64,000 nucleotides of DNA. Source: Mesorhizobium sp. AR07. GTDB taxonomy: Bacteria; Pseudomonadota; Alphaproteobacteria; Rhizobiales; Rhizobiaceae. Each line of letters opens with the position of its first letter. Position 1 is the stretch's first letter. Positions 23,141 to 32,464 of the stretch are shown here, piece by piece. The stretch spans positions 3,714,501 through 3,778,500 of the forward strand of contig NZ_CP080525.1 of the NCBI RefSeq assembly GCF_024746815.1. The letters run 5' to 3'. Under the pieces are notes generated by a model. That model was not told where the DNA came from, made no database searches, and saw nothing but the letters and a program-made list of their open reading frames with translations. Position numbers and translations under genes: made by a program.

Positions 23141-24781
23141 TCAGCCCGTCAGCGGAATCCTGATTTCCACTCTCAGACCACTGGCCTGATAATCGCGGTT
23201 GATCGCGCCGCGCAATTCGCGCGTGACGTTGAGGTCGATCAACTTGGTGCCGAAGCCGGTCTTGGCAGGCGCTTCGAGTTTTTTCTGCCCGGTTTCCCGC
23301 CAGTTGAGAGCCAGGGTCCTGTCGGCCCCGCGTCCTTCGACCGACCAGTCGACCTTGAGGGCCCAATCCCCCTTGAGTGAGTTGGCCGAATTGCCGGCTT
23401 CGCCATATTTCAGCGCATTCGTCGCCAGTTCGTGGAAGGTCAGGCCGAGCGCCTGCGTCGTGGTTTCGTCGAGCAGCACCTCCGGCCCTGACAAAAGCCC
23501 TTCGGGCAGCTCCTTGCCGAACACCTGGCCAAGCTCGATGCGCAAGAGATCGCCGAGATCGGCCTTCTGCCAGCGCGAGCGCGTCAGCATGTCCTGAGAC
23601 GCCGCCATCGCCTGCAGCCTGGCCGAGAAGGATGCAGAAAACTCGTTGACGTCGGTGGCCCGCGAAGCCGTCTGGCGCGCGATCGCCAGCACGCGGGTGA
23701 TCGAATTCTTGATGCGATGCTTCATCTCCTGCAGCATCAGGTCTTTTTCGATCAGGCTCTTTTCCGTCGTCTCGTGCAAGCGCGACGCCGCTTCATAGGC
23801 CCGCTCCTGATAGCGCGCCACCAGCGCGATGGCGCCCGCCAGCAGCAGGCCGAACAACCCCAGCATCACCGGAATGGCGCGCGACGACGGCTGCGAGAAG
23901 GCGCTTGTCGGCCGGAACAGGACCGTCCATGACCGGCCCGCCACCATGATCTTGCGGGTGACCAGCAACCTTTCCCCTAGGGATGACGCCGGTGGCGTCT
24001 CCGATCGGAACAACAGATTGTCGCCGTTCACCGCGCCGTCATAGATTTCGGTGTTGACCGGCAGCAGCGGCGACCGGCTGAGCGCTATCTGGAACAGGTC
24101 GCGCGCCCGAAACGCCGCGTAGAGGAAGCCGGACGTCGAGGATCTGGATGCATTGATGACATCGGGCGCGGTTTCGACATTCAGCCGCACGAAGACGAAG
24201 AAGCCGGTGAAGGTCTGCGCGGCACCCGTGCCCTGACCCAGTTGCACCAACCCGCTGGCGTGCTGCTGGTCGTCCGACATTGCCTGTTCGATCGCCGCGC
24301 GGCGTACCGGTTCGCTGAACATGTCGTAGCCGATGCTGGCCTGGTTGGACGGGTCCAGCGGCTCGAACAGCACGATGGGGGCTCGCCAGGGCTGCGTGCT
24401 GTCCGGATAGATCGGATGGCTGACGCCCTGGTCGCGCAGCATATCGCGTTCGACGGCGGCCTCGTCGCCGGCCTTCGCCAGCCTGAGAAAGCCGATACCG
24501 CGCAAGCCGGCGAAATTGTTGTCGACATCGAGCGCGTTGAAGAACGCCTTGAACTCGTTTTGGGAAATATCGCCGTTGCGGGCATCGAACAGGGCCTGCG
24601 TCGACCGCAGCAGCGACAGATGCAGGTCGATGCGGCTCTCGATCCGGTTGAGCGCGTCGTCGGCCGTTGCTTCGAACTTGATGCGGGCGGCTTCCTGGGT
24701 CGCGAAATAGGCAAACCCCGCCATCGTCATGCTGATCAGCGCAACGGCGATGAACGCGACGATTGGAAAAAGCTTCTTCAA
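23141..24781 (-). CDS. CHASE-domain HWE-family sensor histidine kinase
   Basis: A 546-residue membrane kinase. Transmembrane helix 1 (LFPIVAFIAVALISMTMAGFAYF) and helix 2 (AIPVMLGLFGLLLAGAIALVARY, near 310-335) flank a periplasmic CHASE domain (LRGIGFLRLA ... YPDSTQPWRAPIVLFEPLDPSN). The cytosolic part has the H-box LMLQEMKHRIKNSITRVLAIARQT and an ATPase domain with GLTFHELATNALKYGE. CHASE domains bind small extracellular ligands. It is the third HWE kinase within 10 kb of phyR and the only one with an external sensor, so it may bring outside signals to the stress response (inference). Confidence 0.9.
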   Translation of the reverse strand: MKKLFPIVAFIAVALISMTMAGFAYFATQEAARIKFEATADDALNRIESRIDLHLSLLRSTQALFDARNGDISQNEFKAFFNALDVDNNFAGLRGIGFLRLAKAGDEAAVERDMLRDQGVSHPIYPDSTQPWRAPIVLFEPLDPSNQASIGYDMFSEPVRRAAIEQAMSDDQQHASGLVQLGQGTGAAQTFTGFFVFVRLNVETAPDVINASRSSTSGFLYAAFRARDLFQIALSRSPLLPVNTEIYDGAVNGDNLLFRSETPPASSLGERLLVTRKIMVAGRSWTVLFRPTSAFSQPSSRAIPVMLGLFGLLLAGAIALVARYQERAYEAASRLHETTEKSLIEKDLMLQEMKHRIKNSITRVLAIARQTASRATDVNEFSASFSARLQAMAASQDMLTRSRWQKADLGDLLRIELGQVFGKELPEGLLSGPEVLLDETTTQALGLTFHELATNALKYGEAGNSANSLKGDWALKVDWSVEGRGADRTLALNWRETGQKKLEAPAKTGFGTKLIDLNVTRELRGAINRDYQASGLRVEIRIPLTG

Positions 24782-24933
24782 CGGATGATGCGGTCCCTAG
24801 GCAATGTCGGACCTTTATGGGCAAGTCGCCGTGCCAACACAATGGCAAGGCCAAGCCATCCTGACGGCTGGCACATCACATGACCGACAACCCAGCAGCC
24901 GGCAGGACGATACTGCCTTGTGCCGGCAAGACC

Positions 24934-25731
24934 TCAGGCGGCGATCTTCAGCGCGCCCGGACCGGGGATGGCGCCAGGCGGGCATTTGCCCAGGATGATC
25001 ATGCCGAGCACCTCGTCCTGCGTCACGTCAGTGGTGCGGGCGGTGCCGACGACCTGGCCATTCTTCATGACGCAGACCCGGTCGGCAAGCTCGAACACAT
25101 CGTGGATGTCGTGACTGATCAGGAAGATGCCGATGCCGTCGGACTTGAGCTGCTTGACCAGTTCGCCGACCTGCGCCGTTTCCTGCGGACCAAGTGCCGC
25201 CGTCGGCTCGTCCATGATCAGGATGCGCGCATTGAACAGGATCGCGCGCGCGATCGCCACCGATTGCCGCTGGCCGCCCGACAGTTTGATCACCGGCTCC
25301 TTGAAGCGCTGGAAGCGCGGATTGAGCCGGCCCATCACCTTGCGCGCTTCGGCCTCCATCGCGACATCGTCGAGCGTGCCCCAGGCGGTCATCAGCTCGC
25401 GGCCGAGGAACAGATTGGCGGCGGCGTCGACATTGTCGGCCAGCGCCAGCGTCTGATAGATCGTCTCGACGCCGTATCTCTTGGCGTCGCGCGGGTTGGA
25501 GATCGACGCCTCCTCGCCGTTGACGAAGATCTGGCCTGCATCGCGCTTGTAGGCGCCAGAGAGGACCTTGATCAGTGTCGACTTGCCGGCGCCGTTGTGG
25601 CCGAGCAGCGCCACGACCTCACCGGGGAAAAGATCGATCGAGGCGTCGTCGACGGCGCGGATGCCGCCAAAGGCGATCGAGATGTTGCGCATGTCGATCA
25701 GCGGCGTGCCGGTGGGAGCGGTTTTGTCCAT
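24934..25731 (-). CDS. xylG: Sugar ABC transporter ATP-binding protein, xylose type
   Basis: A 265-residue single ATPase domain: Walker A GHNGAGKST near residue 44, Q-loop YQTLAL, signature LSGGQRQSVAIARA, Walker B ILIMDEPTA and the switch ISHDIHD. The enterobacterial XylG has two such domains in one chain; here only one is present, as in FrcA and other rhizobial sugar importers, so it must act as a homodimer. It is the third gene of xylF-xylH-xylG. A palindromic repeat lies between it and the permease gene. Confidence 0.86.
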   Translation of the reverse strand: MDKTAPTGTPLIDMRNISIAFGGIRAVDDASIDLFPGEVVALLGHNGAGKSTLIKVLSGAYKRDAGQIFVNGEEASISNPRDAKRYGVETIYQTLALADNVDAAANLFLGRELMTAWGTLDDVAMEAEARKVMGRLNPRFQRFKEPVIKLSGGQRQSVAIARAILFNARILIMDEPTAALGPQETAQVGELVKQLKSDGIGIFLISHDIHDVFELADRVCVMKNGQVVGTARTTDVTQDEVLGMIILGKCPPGAIPGPGALKIAA

Positions 25732-25761
25732 ATCGCTTCTCCTTTCCTACAGTCGTTGCAT

Positions 25762-25810
25762 GAGCATGATCTTATCCGAAAACCGGCATCCACTTTTCGG
25801 GATCATGCTC
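25762..25810. repeat. Palindromic intergenic repeat, family B copy 1
   Basis: GAGCATGATC and GATCATGCTC form perfect 10-base outer arms, with inner CCGAAAA/TTTTCGG pairing. It is closely related to copies at 42915-42963 and 58501-58543. It overlaps the last codon of the upstream permease gene and could stabilise or trim the mRNA. Confidence 0.85.
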
Positions 25811-27161
25811 AGACGCGCTTGCGATAGACGGTGTCGAGCCAGACGGCGATGACCAGCACGGCGCCGACGACGATGCTCTGCAGCGGCGAGTCGACGCCAA
25901 GCAGCACCATGCCGGACTGCAGCGATTGCATCAGAAGCGCGCCGAGCATGGCCCCGATGATCGTTCCTGAGCCGCCGGCCAGCGACGTGCCGCCAATGAC
26001 GGCGGCGGCGATGACGAGAAGCTCATCGAGCGTCCCAAGCACGTTGGTCGACGAATTCTGCCGGGCCGAGGAGATCGCGGCGGCGATCGTCGCCAGCACG
26101 CCCATGATCATGAACACCTTCATGGTGATCCAGCGCGTGTTGATGCCGGCGAGGTTGGCGGCCTCCGGATTGCCGCCGATGGCAAACACATAGCGGCCGA
26201 AACGGGTACGGTTGGTGATGAAGGTCATGATCAGGCCGACGGCGATCGCCATCAGCACCGGGATGGCGATGCCGTGGGCGATGAACAGGCCGCCTTCGGG
26301 AACGGTGATGTTGTTGGCGGCCGCGTATCTGTTCACGATGCCGATCGGCCACGGATAGGAATTGGCCAGCCACACAGCGCCCATGATGACGGCGCAGGTG
26401 ACCACGCCGAGCAGCGTCTCGGCCCAGATCGGCCGCAGCGGAAAGCGAAAACGCTTGCGCTGCACGCGCCCGTTGAACAGTGCAAACACCACGGCAAGAC
26501 AGGCGACGACACCGACGACCCAGCTCCATGTCGCCCCGATCGAACCCGCCGGCCCGCCACCCATCAGCTGGAAGGTGGCATCGAGCGGCGCCACGGTCTG
26601 GCCGCTGGTGACCCACCAGGCGGCACCGCGCCAGACCAGCAGGCCGCCGAGCGTGACGATGAAGGCCGGCACTTCGAGATAGGCGATGACGAACCCCTGG
26701 AAGGCCCCGATCAGCAGGCCGAGCGCCAGGCCGATGACCAGCGCCAGAACCCAGATCCACGGGTTGCCGAGTTCGAGCCCGACGAACCGCACCAGGAAAT
26801 GCACTTGCGCAAAGCCCATCACCATGCCGATCAGGCCCTCGGCGGAGCCGACGGACAGGTCGATGTTGCGCATGACGATGACCAGCACCATGCCACAGGC
26901 CATGATGGCGACCGCTGACGTCTGCACCGACAGGTTCCACAGATTGCGTGGCGTCAAGAAAGTGCGGCTGTCGAAATCGAGCGGATTGACGCCGAGGCGC
27001 AGGCTGGAAATGACGTGCAGCCCGATCCAGATGATCAGCAGCGCGCCGACCATGCCGAGCATGCGGGTATCGATCTCGGTTGCCTTCAGGAACCGGGCGA
27101 CCACGCCGAGCTCGGATGCGCGCGCGGTGTCAGCCTGCGGGTTGGACGTCGTGTCGGTCAT
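25809..27161 (-). CDS. xylH: Sugar ABC transporter permease, xylose type
   Basis: A 450-residue inner-membrane permease of the ribose/xylose (BPD_transp_2) family with about ten to twelve hydrophobic segments, including MACGMVLVIVMRNIDLSVGSAEGLIGM near residue 90 and the EAA-like RFGRYVFAIGGNPEAANLAGIN loop late in the chain. It is longer than E. coli XylH (393) owing to an insert around residues 235-275. It follows xylF after a 247-base gap that contains two hairpins. Confidence 0.88.
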   Translation of the reverse strand: MTDTTSNPQADTARASELGVVARFLKATEIDTRMLGMVGALLIIWIGLHVISSLRLGVNPLDFDSRTFLTPRNLWNLSVQTSAVAIMACGMVLVIVMRNIDLSVGSAEGLIGMVMGFAQVHFLVRFVGLELGNPWIWVLALVIGLALGLLIGAFQGFVIAYLEVPAFIVTLGGLLVWRGAAWWVTSGQTVAPLDATFQLMGGGPAGSIGATWSWVVGVVACLAVVFALFNGRVQRKRFRFPLRPIWAETLLGVVTCAVIMGAVWLANSYPWPIGIVNRYAAANNITVPEGGLFIAHGIAIPVLMAIAVGLIMTFITNRTRFGRYVFAIGGNPEAANLAGINTRWITMKVFMIMGVLATIAAAISSARQNSSTNVLGTLDELLVIAAAVIGGTSLAGGSGTIIGAMLGALLMQSLQSGMVLLGVDSPLQSIVVGAVLVIAVWLDTVYRKRV

Positions 27162-27271
27162 GCTTTCCTCCCACCGGCTTGCCGTCTGACGCGGATGCCG
27201 AAACCCAGCCTAGAAGCTATCCGCATGATACGGAAACACAAATCTTTTTGAGAAAACGCCGCGGCTTGGAA

Positions 27272-27315
27272 GCAATTCCAGGAAAAGTGCACTGCGATTT
27301 TCCGTCCGGAATTGC
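27272..27315. repeat. Palindromic intergenic repeat, family C
   Basis: GCAATTCC and GGAATTGC outer arms with an inner GGAAAA/TTTTCC pairing around GTGCACTGCGA. It is located in the xylF-xylH gap. Only one copy is in the window, but its arm design mirrors family B, suggesting a dispersed element. Confidence 0.6.
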
Positions 27316-27328
27316 GGAAAACAAAGAA

Positions 27329-27371
27329 CTGGAGCGGTTCAGCGGTTCCACAGAACACTGAACCGCTCCAG
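27329..27371 (-). terminator. 14-bp hairpin between xylF and xylH (probable attenuator)
   Basis: CTGGAGCGGTTCAG and CTGAACCGCTCCAG are perfect 14-base arms with a 15-base loop. In the minus-strand RNA the stem is followed by a U-rich run (UUCUUUGUUUU). It lies after the binding-protein stop and before the permease gene, where partial termination keeps binding protein in excess. Confidence 0.72.
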
Positions 27372-27408
27372 GCCGCGGCGTTGATATCGAGCAAGAGTCT
27401 GCCAGCCT

Positions 27409-28449
27409 TTAGTTGCAGGCCGCGACACTGCCGGCGGCGACGCCCGCGCAGACTTCTTCCTTCTTGATCCAGCCGGCGTCGATGACGAGCTTGAGGTTGT
27501 CCTTGGTGATGGGAACCGGGGTCAGGAACAGCGACTTGACGGTGTTGCCGCCAGGCGTCGTGAAGTCCTTGGCGCCGGCGATGTCGCCCGTCTTCTTGCC
27601 GTCGGCGAGCTGCGAGGCGATCTCGGCGGCGTTCTTGCCGAGTTCGCGCGCATCCTTCCACACCGACACGGTCTGCGTGCCGAGCGCGATGCGGTTCAGC
27701 GCGGCGTGGTCGCCGTCCTGACCCGAGACCGGCACGGTGCCGGCAAGGCCCTGCGCCGTCAGCGCCGCGACGACGCCGCCGGCGGTGCCATCATTGGCAG
27801 CGACCACGGCGTCGACCTTGTTGTCGTTGGCGGTAAGGAACTGTTCCATGTTCTTCTGGGCGTTGGCGGGCAGCCAGCCGTCCGTATAGGCCTCGCCGAC
27901 ATTCTTGATCTTGCCGCTGTCGATGGCCGCCTTGAGCACTTCCATCGAGCCCGAGAACAGGAAGTCGGCATTCGGATCGGCACCCGAGCCCTTGATGAAG
28001 ACGTAGTTGCCTTCCGGCTTGACCTTGAACACTTCGCGGGCCTGCATGCGGCCGACTTCCTTGTTGTCGAAGGTCAGATAGAAGACGTCCTTGTTCTCGA
28101 TCAGCCGGTCATAGCCGACGACCGGAATGCCTTCGTCCAGCGCCTTCTGCACCGCCGGGCCGATGGCCGAGGCATCCTGCGCCAGGATGATCAGCGCGTT
28201 GGCGCCCTGCGAGATCAGGCTCTCGACATCGGTGAGCTGCTTGCCGGGATTGGACTGCGCGTCGGCGGAGATGTATTTGTCGCCGGCGGCCTCGATCGCC
28301 TTCTTCATGGCGGCCTCGTCGGTCTTCCAGCGCTCTTCCTGGAAGTTCGACCACGAAACGCCGACGACCTTGCCCTTCGCCTGCGCGACCGACGCGAGCG
28401 TCAGCGACATGGCGACACCCGCCAGGATGGCGGCTGTGAATCTTTTCAT
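27409..28449 (-). CDS. xylF: D-xylose-type ABC transporter substrate-binding protein
   Basis: A 346-residue periplasmic protein with a 24-residue signal peptide (MKRFTAAILAGVAMSLTLAS...). The segments EERWKTDEAAMKKAIEAAG, GYDRLIENKDVFYLTFDNKEVGRMQA, DGWLPANAQKNMEQFLTANDNKVDAVVAANDGTAGG and VSGQDGD follow E. coli XylF closely. The start at 28449 is fixed by the signal peptide. Two final cysteines (EEVCAG, AACN) could form a disulfide. It is divergent from a ROK repressor. Confidence 0.9.
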   Translation of the reverse strand: MKRFTAAILAGVAMSLTLASVAQAKGKVVGVSWSNFQEERWKTDEAAMKKAIEAAGDKYISADAQSNPGKQLTDVESLISQGANALIILAQDASAIGPAVQKALDEGIPVVGYDRLIENKDVFYLTFDNKEVGRMQAREVFKVKPEGNYVFIKGSGADPNADFLFSGSMEVLKAAIDSGKIKNVGEAYTDGWLPANAQKNMEQFLTANDNKVDAVVAANDGTAGGVVAALTAQGLAGTVPVSGQDGDHAALNRIALGTQTVSVWKDARELGKNAAEIASQLADGKKTGDIAGAKDFTTPGGNTVKSLFLTPVPITKDNLKLVIDAGWIKKEEVCAGVAAGSVAACN

Positions 28450-28513
28450 ATTATCCTCCCTGCGCCGCGTATGGCGCGACCAAACTGGCCCGAAGGCCGG
28501 CACAGAGGCTCTA

Positions 28514-28534
28514 TTTTTTCGAGCCTCGAAAAAA
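28514..28534. promoter_or_regulatory. Candidate ROK-repressor operator upstream of xylF
   Basis: TTTTTTCGAG and CTCGAAAAAA are perfect 10-base arms around a single C. A second TTTTTTCGAG half-site with a poor partner is centred 84 bases away (28598-28617). T-run/A-run palindromes of this form are typical targets of ROK regulators such as XylR and NagC. Confidence 0.7.
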
Positions 28535-28801
28535 CACTGATCCAACACCGGAACGCTGTCAACATCGATTCTGATGGATTCTGATGTGCTCGCGAATTTT
28601 TTTCGAGCTCCGGAATAAATAATGACAGGATGGTAGGCTTCTGCCAGAATTTGGCTGGCGCAAGTCGTCCAAAGGTGCGCAGCAGTTTTGGGACGACGAC
28701 AGGCGCGCAAACAAGGGCCTGAAGTGCGTCGCGCTTCGGGTTTCGCTGACGGCCTTCGGGGGGCACGAAAGGCCGCAGCGACCGGGAGGATGTAAAAGAG
28801 C

Positions 28802-30049
28802 ATGTCGGTCGGAATCCGCCACGACGATCTGCGCCGCCGCAACCGGGCGATGGTGATTGCGGCCGTGCGCCGGGCCGGACAACCGTCACGCACGGAAATC
28901 GCGGCGACCACCGGGCTCAGCCACTCGACCATATCGGCGATCTCCGCCGACCTGATCGGCGAAGGCATCCTGGCTGAAAGCAAGCCGAGCGAAGCCGGCT
29001 CGCTCAAACGCGGCCGGCCGCAGGTCGGCCTCAGCCTCAATCCGGAAGCGGCGGCGGTGATGACCGTGGTGCTGTCGCTGAATTTTCTTTCGGTCGCCGT
29101 TATCGACTATGCCGGCCAGGTGATCGCCGAGGAACAGCGCAGGCTGGACACGCTGACCATGTCGCGCGAGGCGCTGATCGGCGAATGCGTCGCCATCGTG
29201 CGGCGCCGCCTCGAGGACCCCGATCTCGACGTCCGCAATGTCGCCCGCATCGCGCTGGCTATCCAGGGCATTACCGATACCCATGCCCGCGCCATGCTGT
29301 GGTCGCCGATCACGCCGCACACCGATGTCGCCTTCGCCGACATACTCGAAGACGAGTTCGGTATCCCCGCCACCATGGAGAACGACTGCAACATGATGGC
29401 GGTGGCGCTGCGCTGGCGCGATCCCCAGCGCTACCGCGACGACTTCATCGCCATCCTGCTGTCGCACGGCATCGGCATGGGCCTGGTGCTGAAGGGCGAG
29501 CTGTTCACCGGCACCCATTCCTCCGGCGGCGAGTTCGGCCACATGATCCATCGGCCGAACGGCGCGCTGTGCCGCTGCGGACGGCGCGGCTGCGTCGAGG
29601 CCTATGCCGGCAACTATGCCATCTGGCGCAACGCAAAACAGATGAGCGAGGATGCAGAGCCGGTCGCCGATGTCAGCGACGCCGACATGCGGGCCTTGGC
29701 AACCTCGGCCCGCGAACGGGACGGGCCCGAGCGCGAGGCCTATCGCAAGGCGGGCGAGGCGCTCGGCTTCGGTCTCGGCAGTCTGTTCGCGCTGATCGAT
29801 CCGGCGCCCGTCGCCATGGTCGGCGTCAGTGCCGCCGCCTTCGACCTGATCGAGCCGGCACTGCGTGAGGCGATTGCCCAGACCGCCGGCGGCCAGCACT
29901 CGAAATCGATTTCCTTCGACACCGAGCCGAACGAACTGCCGCTGATCCGAGAAGGCTGCGCCATGCGGGCGTTGACCTTCGTCGACCAGGAGATTTTCGC
30001 ACCTGGCGCGCAGACAAAATCCGGCCTCGTCGGCAAGAACGTCGCCTGA
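28802..30049 (+). CDS. ROK-family transcriptional repressor (XylR-like)
   Basis: A 415-residue regulator: an N-terminal winged helix (AVRRAGQPSRTEIAATTGLSHSTISAISADLIGEGIL) and a ROK sugar-kinase-like domain with the cysteine-zinc motif GALCRCGRRGCVEAYAG near residue 255 and the substrate-side GEFGHMIHR. It is divergent from xylFHG and very likely represses it, released by xylose or a related sugar. The 352-base gap to xylF carries the palindromic candidate operator and otherwise nothing recognisable. Confidence 0.88.
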   Translation: MSVGIRHDDLRRRNRAMVIAAVRRAGQPSRTEIAATTGLSHSTISAISADLIGEGILAESKPSEAGSLKRGRPQVGLSLNPEAAAVMTVVLSLNFLSVAVIDYAGQVIAEEQRRLDTLTMSREALIGECVAIVRRRLEDPDLDVRNVARIALAIQGITDTHARAMLWSPITPHTDVAFADILEDEFGIPATMENDCNMMAVALRWRDPQRYRDDFIAILLSHGIGMGLVLKGELFTGTHSSGGEFGHMIHRPNGALCRCGRRGCVEAYAGNYAIWRNAKQMSEDAEPVADVSDADMRALATSARERDGPEREAYRKAGEALGFGLGSLFALIDPAPVAMVGVSAAAFDLIEPALREAIAQTAGGQHSKSISFDTEPNELPLIREGCAMRALTFVDQEIFAPGAQTKSGLVGKNVA

Positions 30050-30217
30050 ATTTGCGCGTAGAGCGCGGACGTTGGGATGTGCTGAGATTCAGGTCAGGCC
30101 GCGCCGAGAATGGTGGATTCCGAGAACCGGAACAGAGTGGACATTTGGGTCCATGAGTACCGGAAGCGCAGGAAACCGCCATTCGCAGGCCGGCATCACC
30201 TGAATATCAGCGCATCC

Positions 30218-30907
30218 CTAATCTTCGCGGATCGCGTAGCCGGCCCCACGGATGGTTCGGATGACATCGGGCATGCGGCCATTGTTGACCGCCTTGCGCA
30301 GCCGGCCGACATGCACGTCCACGGTGCGCTCGTCGATATAGATCGTCTCGCCCCAGACATTGTCGAGCAGCTGGCTGCGCGAAAACACGCGGCCGGGATG
30401 GCGCATCATGAATTCGAGCAGGCGGAATTCGGTCGGTCCGAGCCGGATCTCGCTCTTCTTGCGATAGACCCGGTGCGATTCACGATCGAGCACGATGTCG
30501 CCGACCTTGAGCACGCTGGACAGCACTTCCGGCTTGGCGCGGCGCAGCAGAGCCTTGACCCTGGCCATGAACTCCGGTGTCGAGAACGGCTTGACCAGAT
30601 AATCGTCGGCGCCGGTCGAGAGGCCGCGCACACGATCGCTCTCCTCGCCGCGCGCGGTCAGCATGATGATCGGCAGCCGCTCGGTCTCCGGACGCATCCT
30701 TAGCCGGCGACAGAGTTCGATGCCGGAAACCGCCGGCACCATCCAGTCGAGCACCAGAAGGTCGGGGACGTTCTCCTGCAGCCGGATCTCGGCTTCGTCG
30801 CCGCGCGTCACCACCTCGACCTGGTAGCCCTCGGACTCCAGATTGTAGCGGAGCAGCACGCCTAGCGGCTCCTCGTCCTCCACCACCATGATGCGTGGCG
30901 CGATCAT
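30218..30907 (-). CDS. phoB: Phosphate regulon response regulator PhoB
   Basis: A 229-residue OmpR-class regulator. The receiver has VVEDEEPLGVLLRYNLESEGY, phospho-acceptor Asp in LLVLDWMVPAVSGIELCRRLR and Lys in DYLVKPFSTPE; the winged-helix output domain ends with VDVHVGRLRKAVN and RTIRGAGYAI. It closes the pst-phoU-phoB operon, 19 bases after phoU. It activates promoters with Pho boxes such as the one before pstS. The partner kinase gene phoR is not in this operon. Confidence 0.95.
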   Translation of the reverse strand: MIAPRIMVVEDEEPLGVLLRYNLESEGYQVEVVTRGDEAEIRLQENVPDLLVLDWMVPAVSGIELCRRLRMRPETERLPIIMLTARGEESDRVRGLSTGADDYLVKPFSTPEFMARVKALLRRAKPEVLSSVLKVGDIVLDRESHRVYRKKSEIRLGPTEFRLLEFMMRHPGRVFSRSQLLDNVWGETIYIDERTVDVHVGRLRKAVNNGRMPDVIRTIRGAGYAIRED

Positions 30908-30926
30908 CGACTGGTCACCCCTGTCG

Positions 30927-31634
30927 TCATGCTGCCGGCACGGACATCGCCGTCTCGTCCTGCTTCGGGCGATTGGCGGGCAGTTGCGTGCCGGTCAAAA
31001 CATAATACGCATTTTCCGCGATATTGGTGACGTGATCGCCGATGCGCTCGAGGTTCTTGGCGCAGAATAAAAGATGCGTGCAGGCGGTGATGTTGCGCGG
31101 GTCTTCCATCATGTAGGTCAAGAGTTCGCGGAACACGGAGGTGTATTTGACGTCGATGCGCTCGTCGTCGGCGCGCAGTTTCGCCAGGGCTTCGGCGTCG
31201 CGCGCCGCATATTCCTCGATGACGCCCTGCACCTGGATCAGCACCAGCTGCGCCATTGCGTCGATGGAGTGCGACAGGTCGCGCGGCGTGACGCTGAGGC
31301 CGACGGTGCCGACGCGCTTGGCGATGTTCTTGGCAAGGTCGCCGATGCGTTCGAGATCACCGGCCATGCGGATCGAACCGACGACATGGCGCAGATCGTC
31401 GGCCATCGGTTGACGCTTGGCGATCAGCGTGATGGCGCGGTCGTCAAGCTCGCGCTGGCGCGCGTCCATGATGGCGTCGTCGGAGACGACGCGCTGTGCC
31501 AGTGCGTTGTCGGAATTCAGCAGCGCCTTGGTGGCACCACCGACCATCGAGCCGGCGAGATCGCCCATGTCGCTGATCAGCTTGCTGATCTGTCCGAGAT
31601 CCTCGTCGAAAGAAGCGACTGTGTGTTCGCCCAT
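30927..31634 (-). CDS. phoU: Phosphate signalling protein PhoU
   Basis: A 235-residue all-helical protein with two PhoU repeats. The metal-binding E/DxxxD motifs appear in RMAGDLERIGDLAKNIAKR (repeat 1) and CAKNLERIGDHVTNIAENAYY (repeat 2). It links the Pst transporter to PhoR/PhoB signalling and restrains phosphate uptake. It begins 26 bases after pstB. Length and motifs are normal. Confidence 0.94.
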   Translation of the reverse strand: MGEHTVASFDEDLGQISKLISDMGDLAGSMVGGATKALLNSDNALAQRVVSDDAIMDARQRELDDRAITLIAKRQPMADDLRHVVGSIRMAGDLERIGDLAKNIAKRVGTVGLSVTPRDLSHSIDAMAQLVLIQVQGVIEEYAARDAEALAKLRADDERIDVKYTSVFRELLTYMMEDPRNITACTHLLFCAKNLERIGDHVTNIAENAYYVLTGTQLPANRPKQDETAMSVPAA

Positions 31635-31660
31635 GATCCTAGTCCCTCGTATGCCTGAGC

Positions 31661-32464
31661 TCAGCCGAAGCGGCCGGTGATGTAGTCCTGCGTGCGCTTC
31701 TCGCGGGGCGACGTGAAGATCTTCTCGGTGCGGTCGAACTCGACCAGCTCGCCCAGATACATGAAAGCGGTCTGCTTCGACACGCGCGCCGCCTGCTGCA
31801 TGTTGTGGGTGACGATGACGATCGTGTAGTCGGCTTGCAACTCGTCGATCAGCTCTTCGATCTTGGCCGTCGACAGCGGATCGAGCGCCGAGGCGGGCTC
31901 GTCGAGCAGGATGACTTCCGGCTTCACCGCCACGGTGCGGGCGATGCAAAGCCTCTGCTGCTGGCCGCCCGAAAGGCTGAGGCCGCTGGCATTCAGCTTG
32001 TCCTTGACCTCGGTCCACAGTGCCGCGCGCTTCAGCGCCTGCTCGACACGGCCGTCCATCTCGGACTTGCTCAGCTTCTCATAGAGCCTGACGCCGAAAG
32101 CGATGTTTTCGTAGATCGACATCGGGAACGGCGTCGGCTTCTGGAACACCATGCCGATCTTGGTCCGCAGCAGGTTGAGATCCTGCGAGCGGTCGAGAAC
32201 GTTCTGGCCGTCGAGCAGCACCTGACCCTCGGCGGTCTGCTTTGGATAGAGCTCGTAGATGCGGTTGAAGACGCGCAGCAGCGTCGATTTTCCGCAGCCC
32301 GAAGGCCCGATGAAGGCCGTGACGCTGCGCTCGGGCAAGGACAGCGTGATGTCCTTCAGCGCTTTGCTCTGGCCGTAGTAGAAGTTGAGGTTCTTCACCT
32401 CGATCTTGGCCTTGGCGGTTGCCTCGGCGGCGATCGTCATGTCTGGAGACAACATCTGGCTCAT
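31661..32464 (-). CDS. pstB: Phosphate ABC transporter ATP-binding protein PstB
   Basis: A 267-residue ATPase with Walker A GPSGCGKSTLLRVFNR, signature LSGGQQQRLCIARTVA, Walker B VILLDEPASALDP and the switch VTHNMQQAARVS. The start at 32464 overlaps the pstA stop by four bases (ATGA), so translation is coupled. A short N-terminal extension (MSQMLSPDMTIAAEATAKAK) precedes the conserved IEVKNLNFYYG. Confidence 0.95.
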   Translation of the reverse strand: MSQMLSPDMTIAAEATAKAKIEVKNLNFYYGQSKALKDITLSLPERSVTAFIGPSGCGKSTLLRVFNRIYELYPKQTAEGQVLLDGQNVLDRSQDLNLLRTKIGMVFQKPTPFPMSIYENIAFGVRLYEKLSKSEMDGRVEQALKRAALWTEVKDKLNASGLSLSGGQQQRLCIARTVAVKPEVILLDEPASALDPLSTAKIEELIDELQADYTIVIVTHNMQQAARVSKQTAFMYLGELVEFDRTEKIFTSPREKRTQDYITGRFG

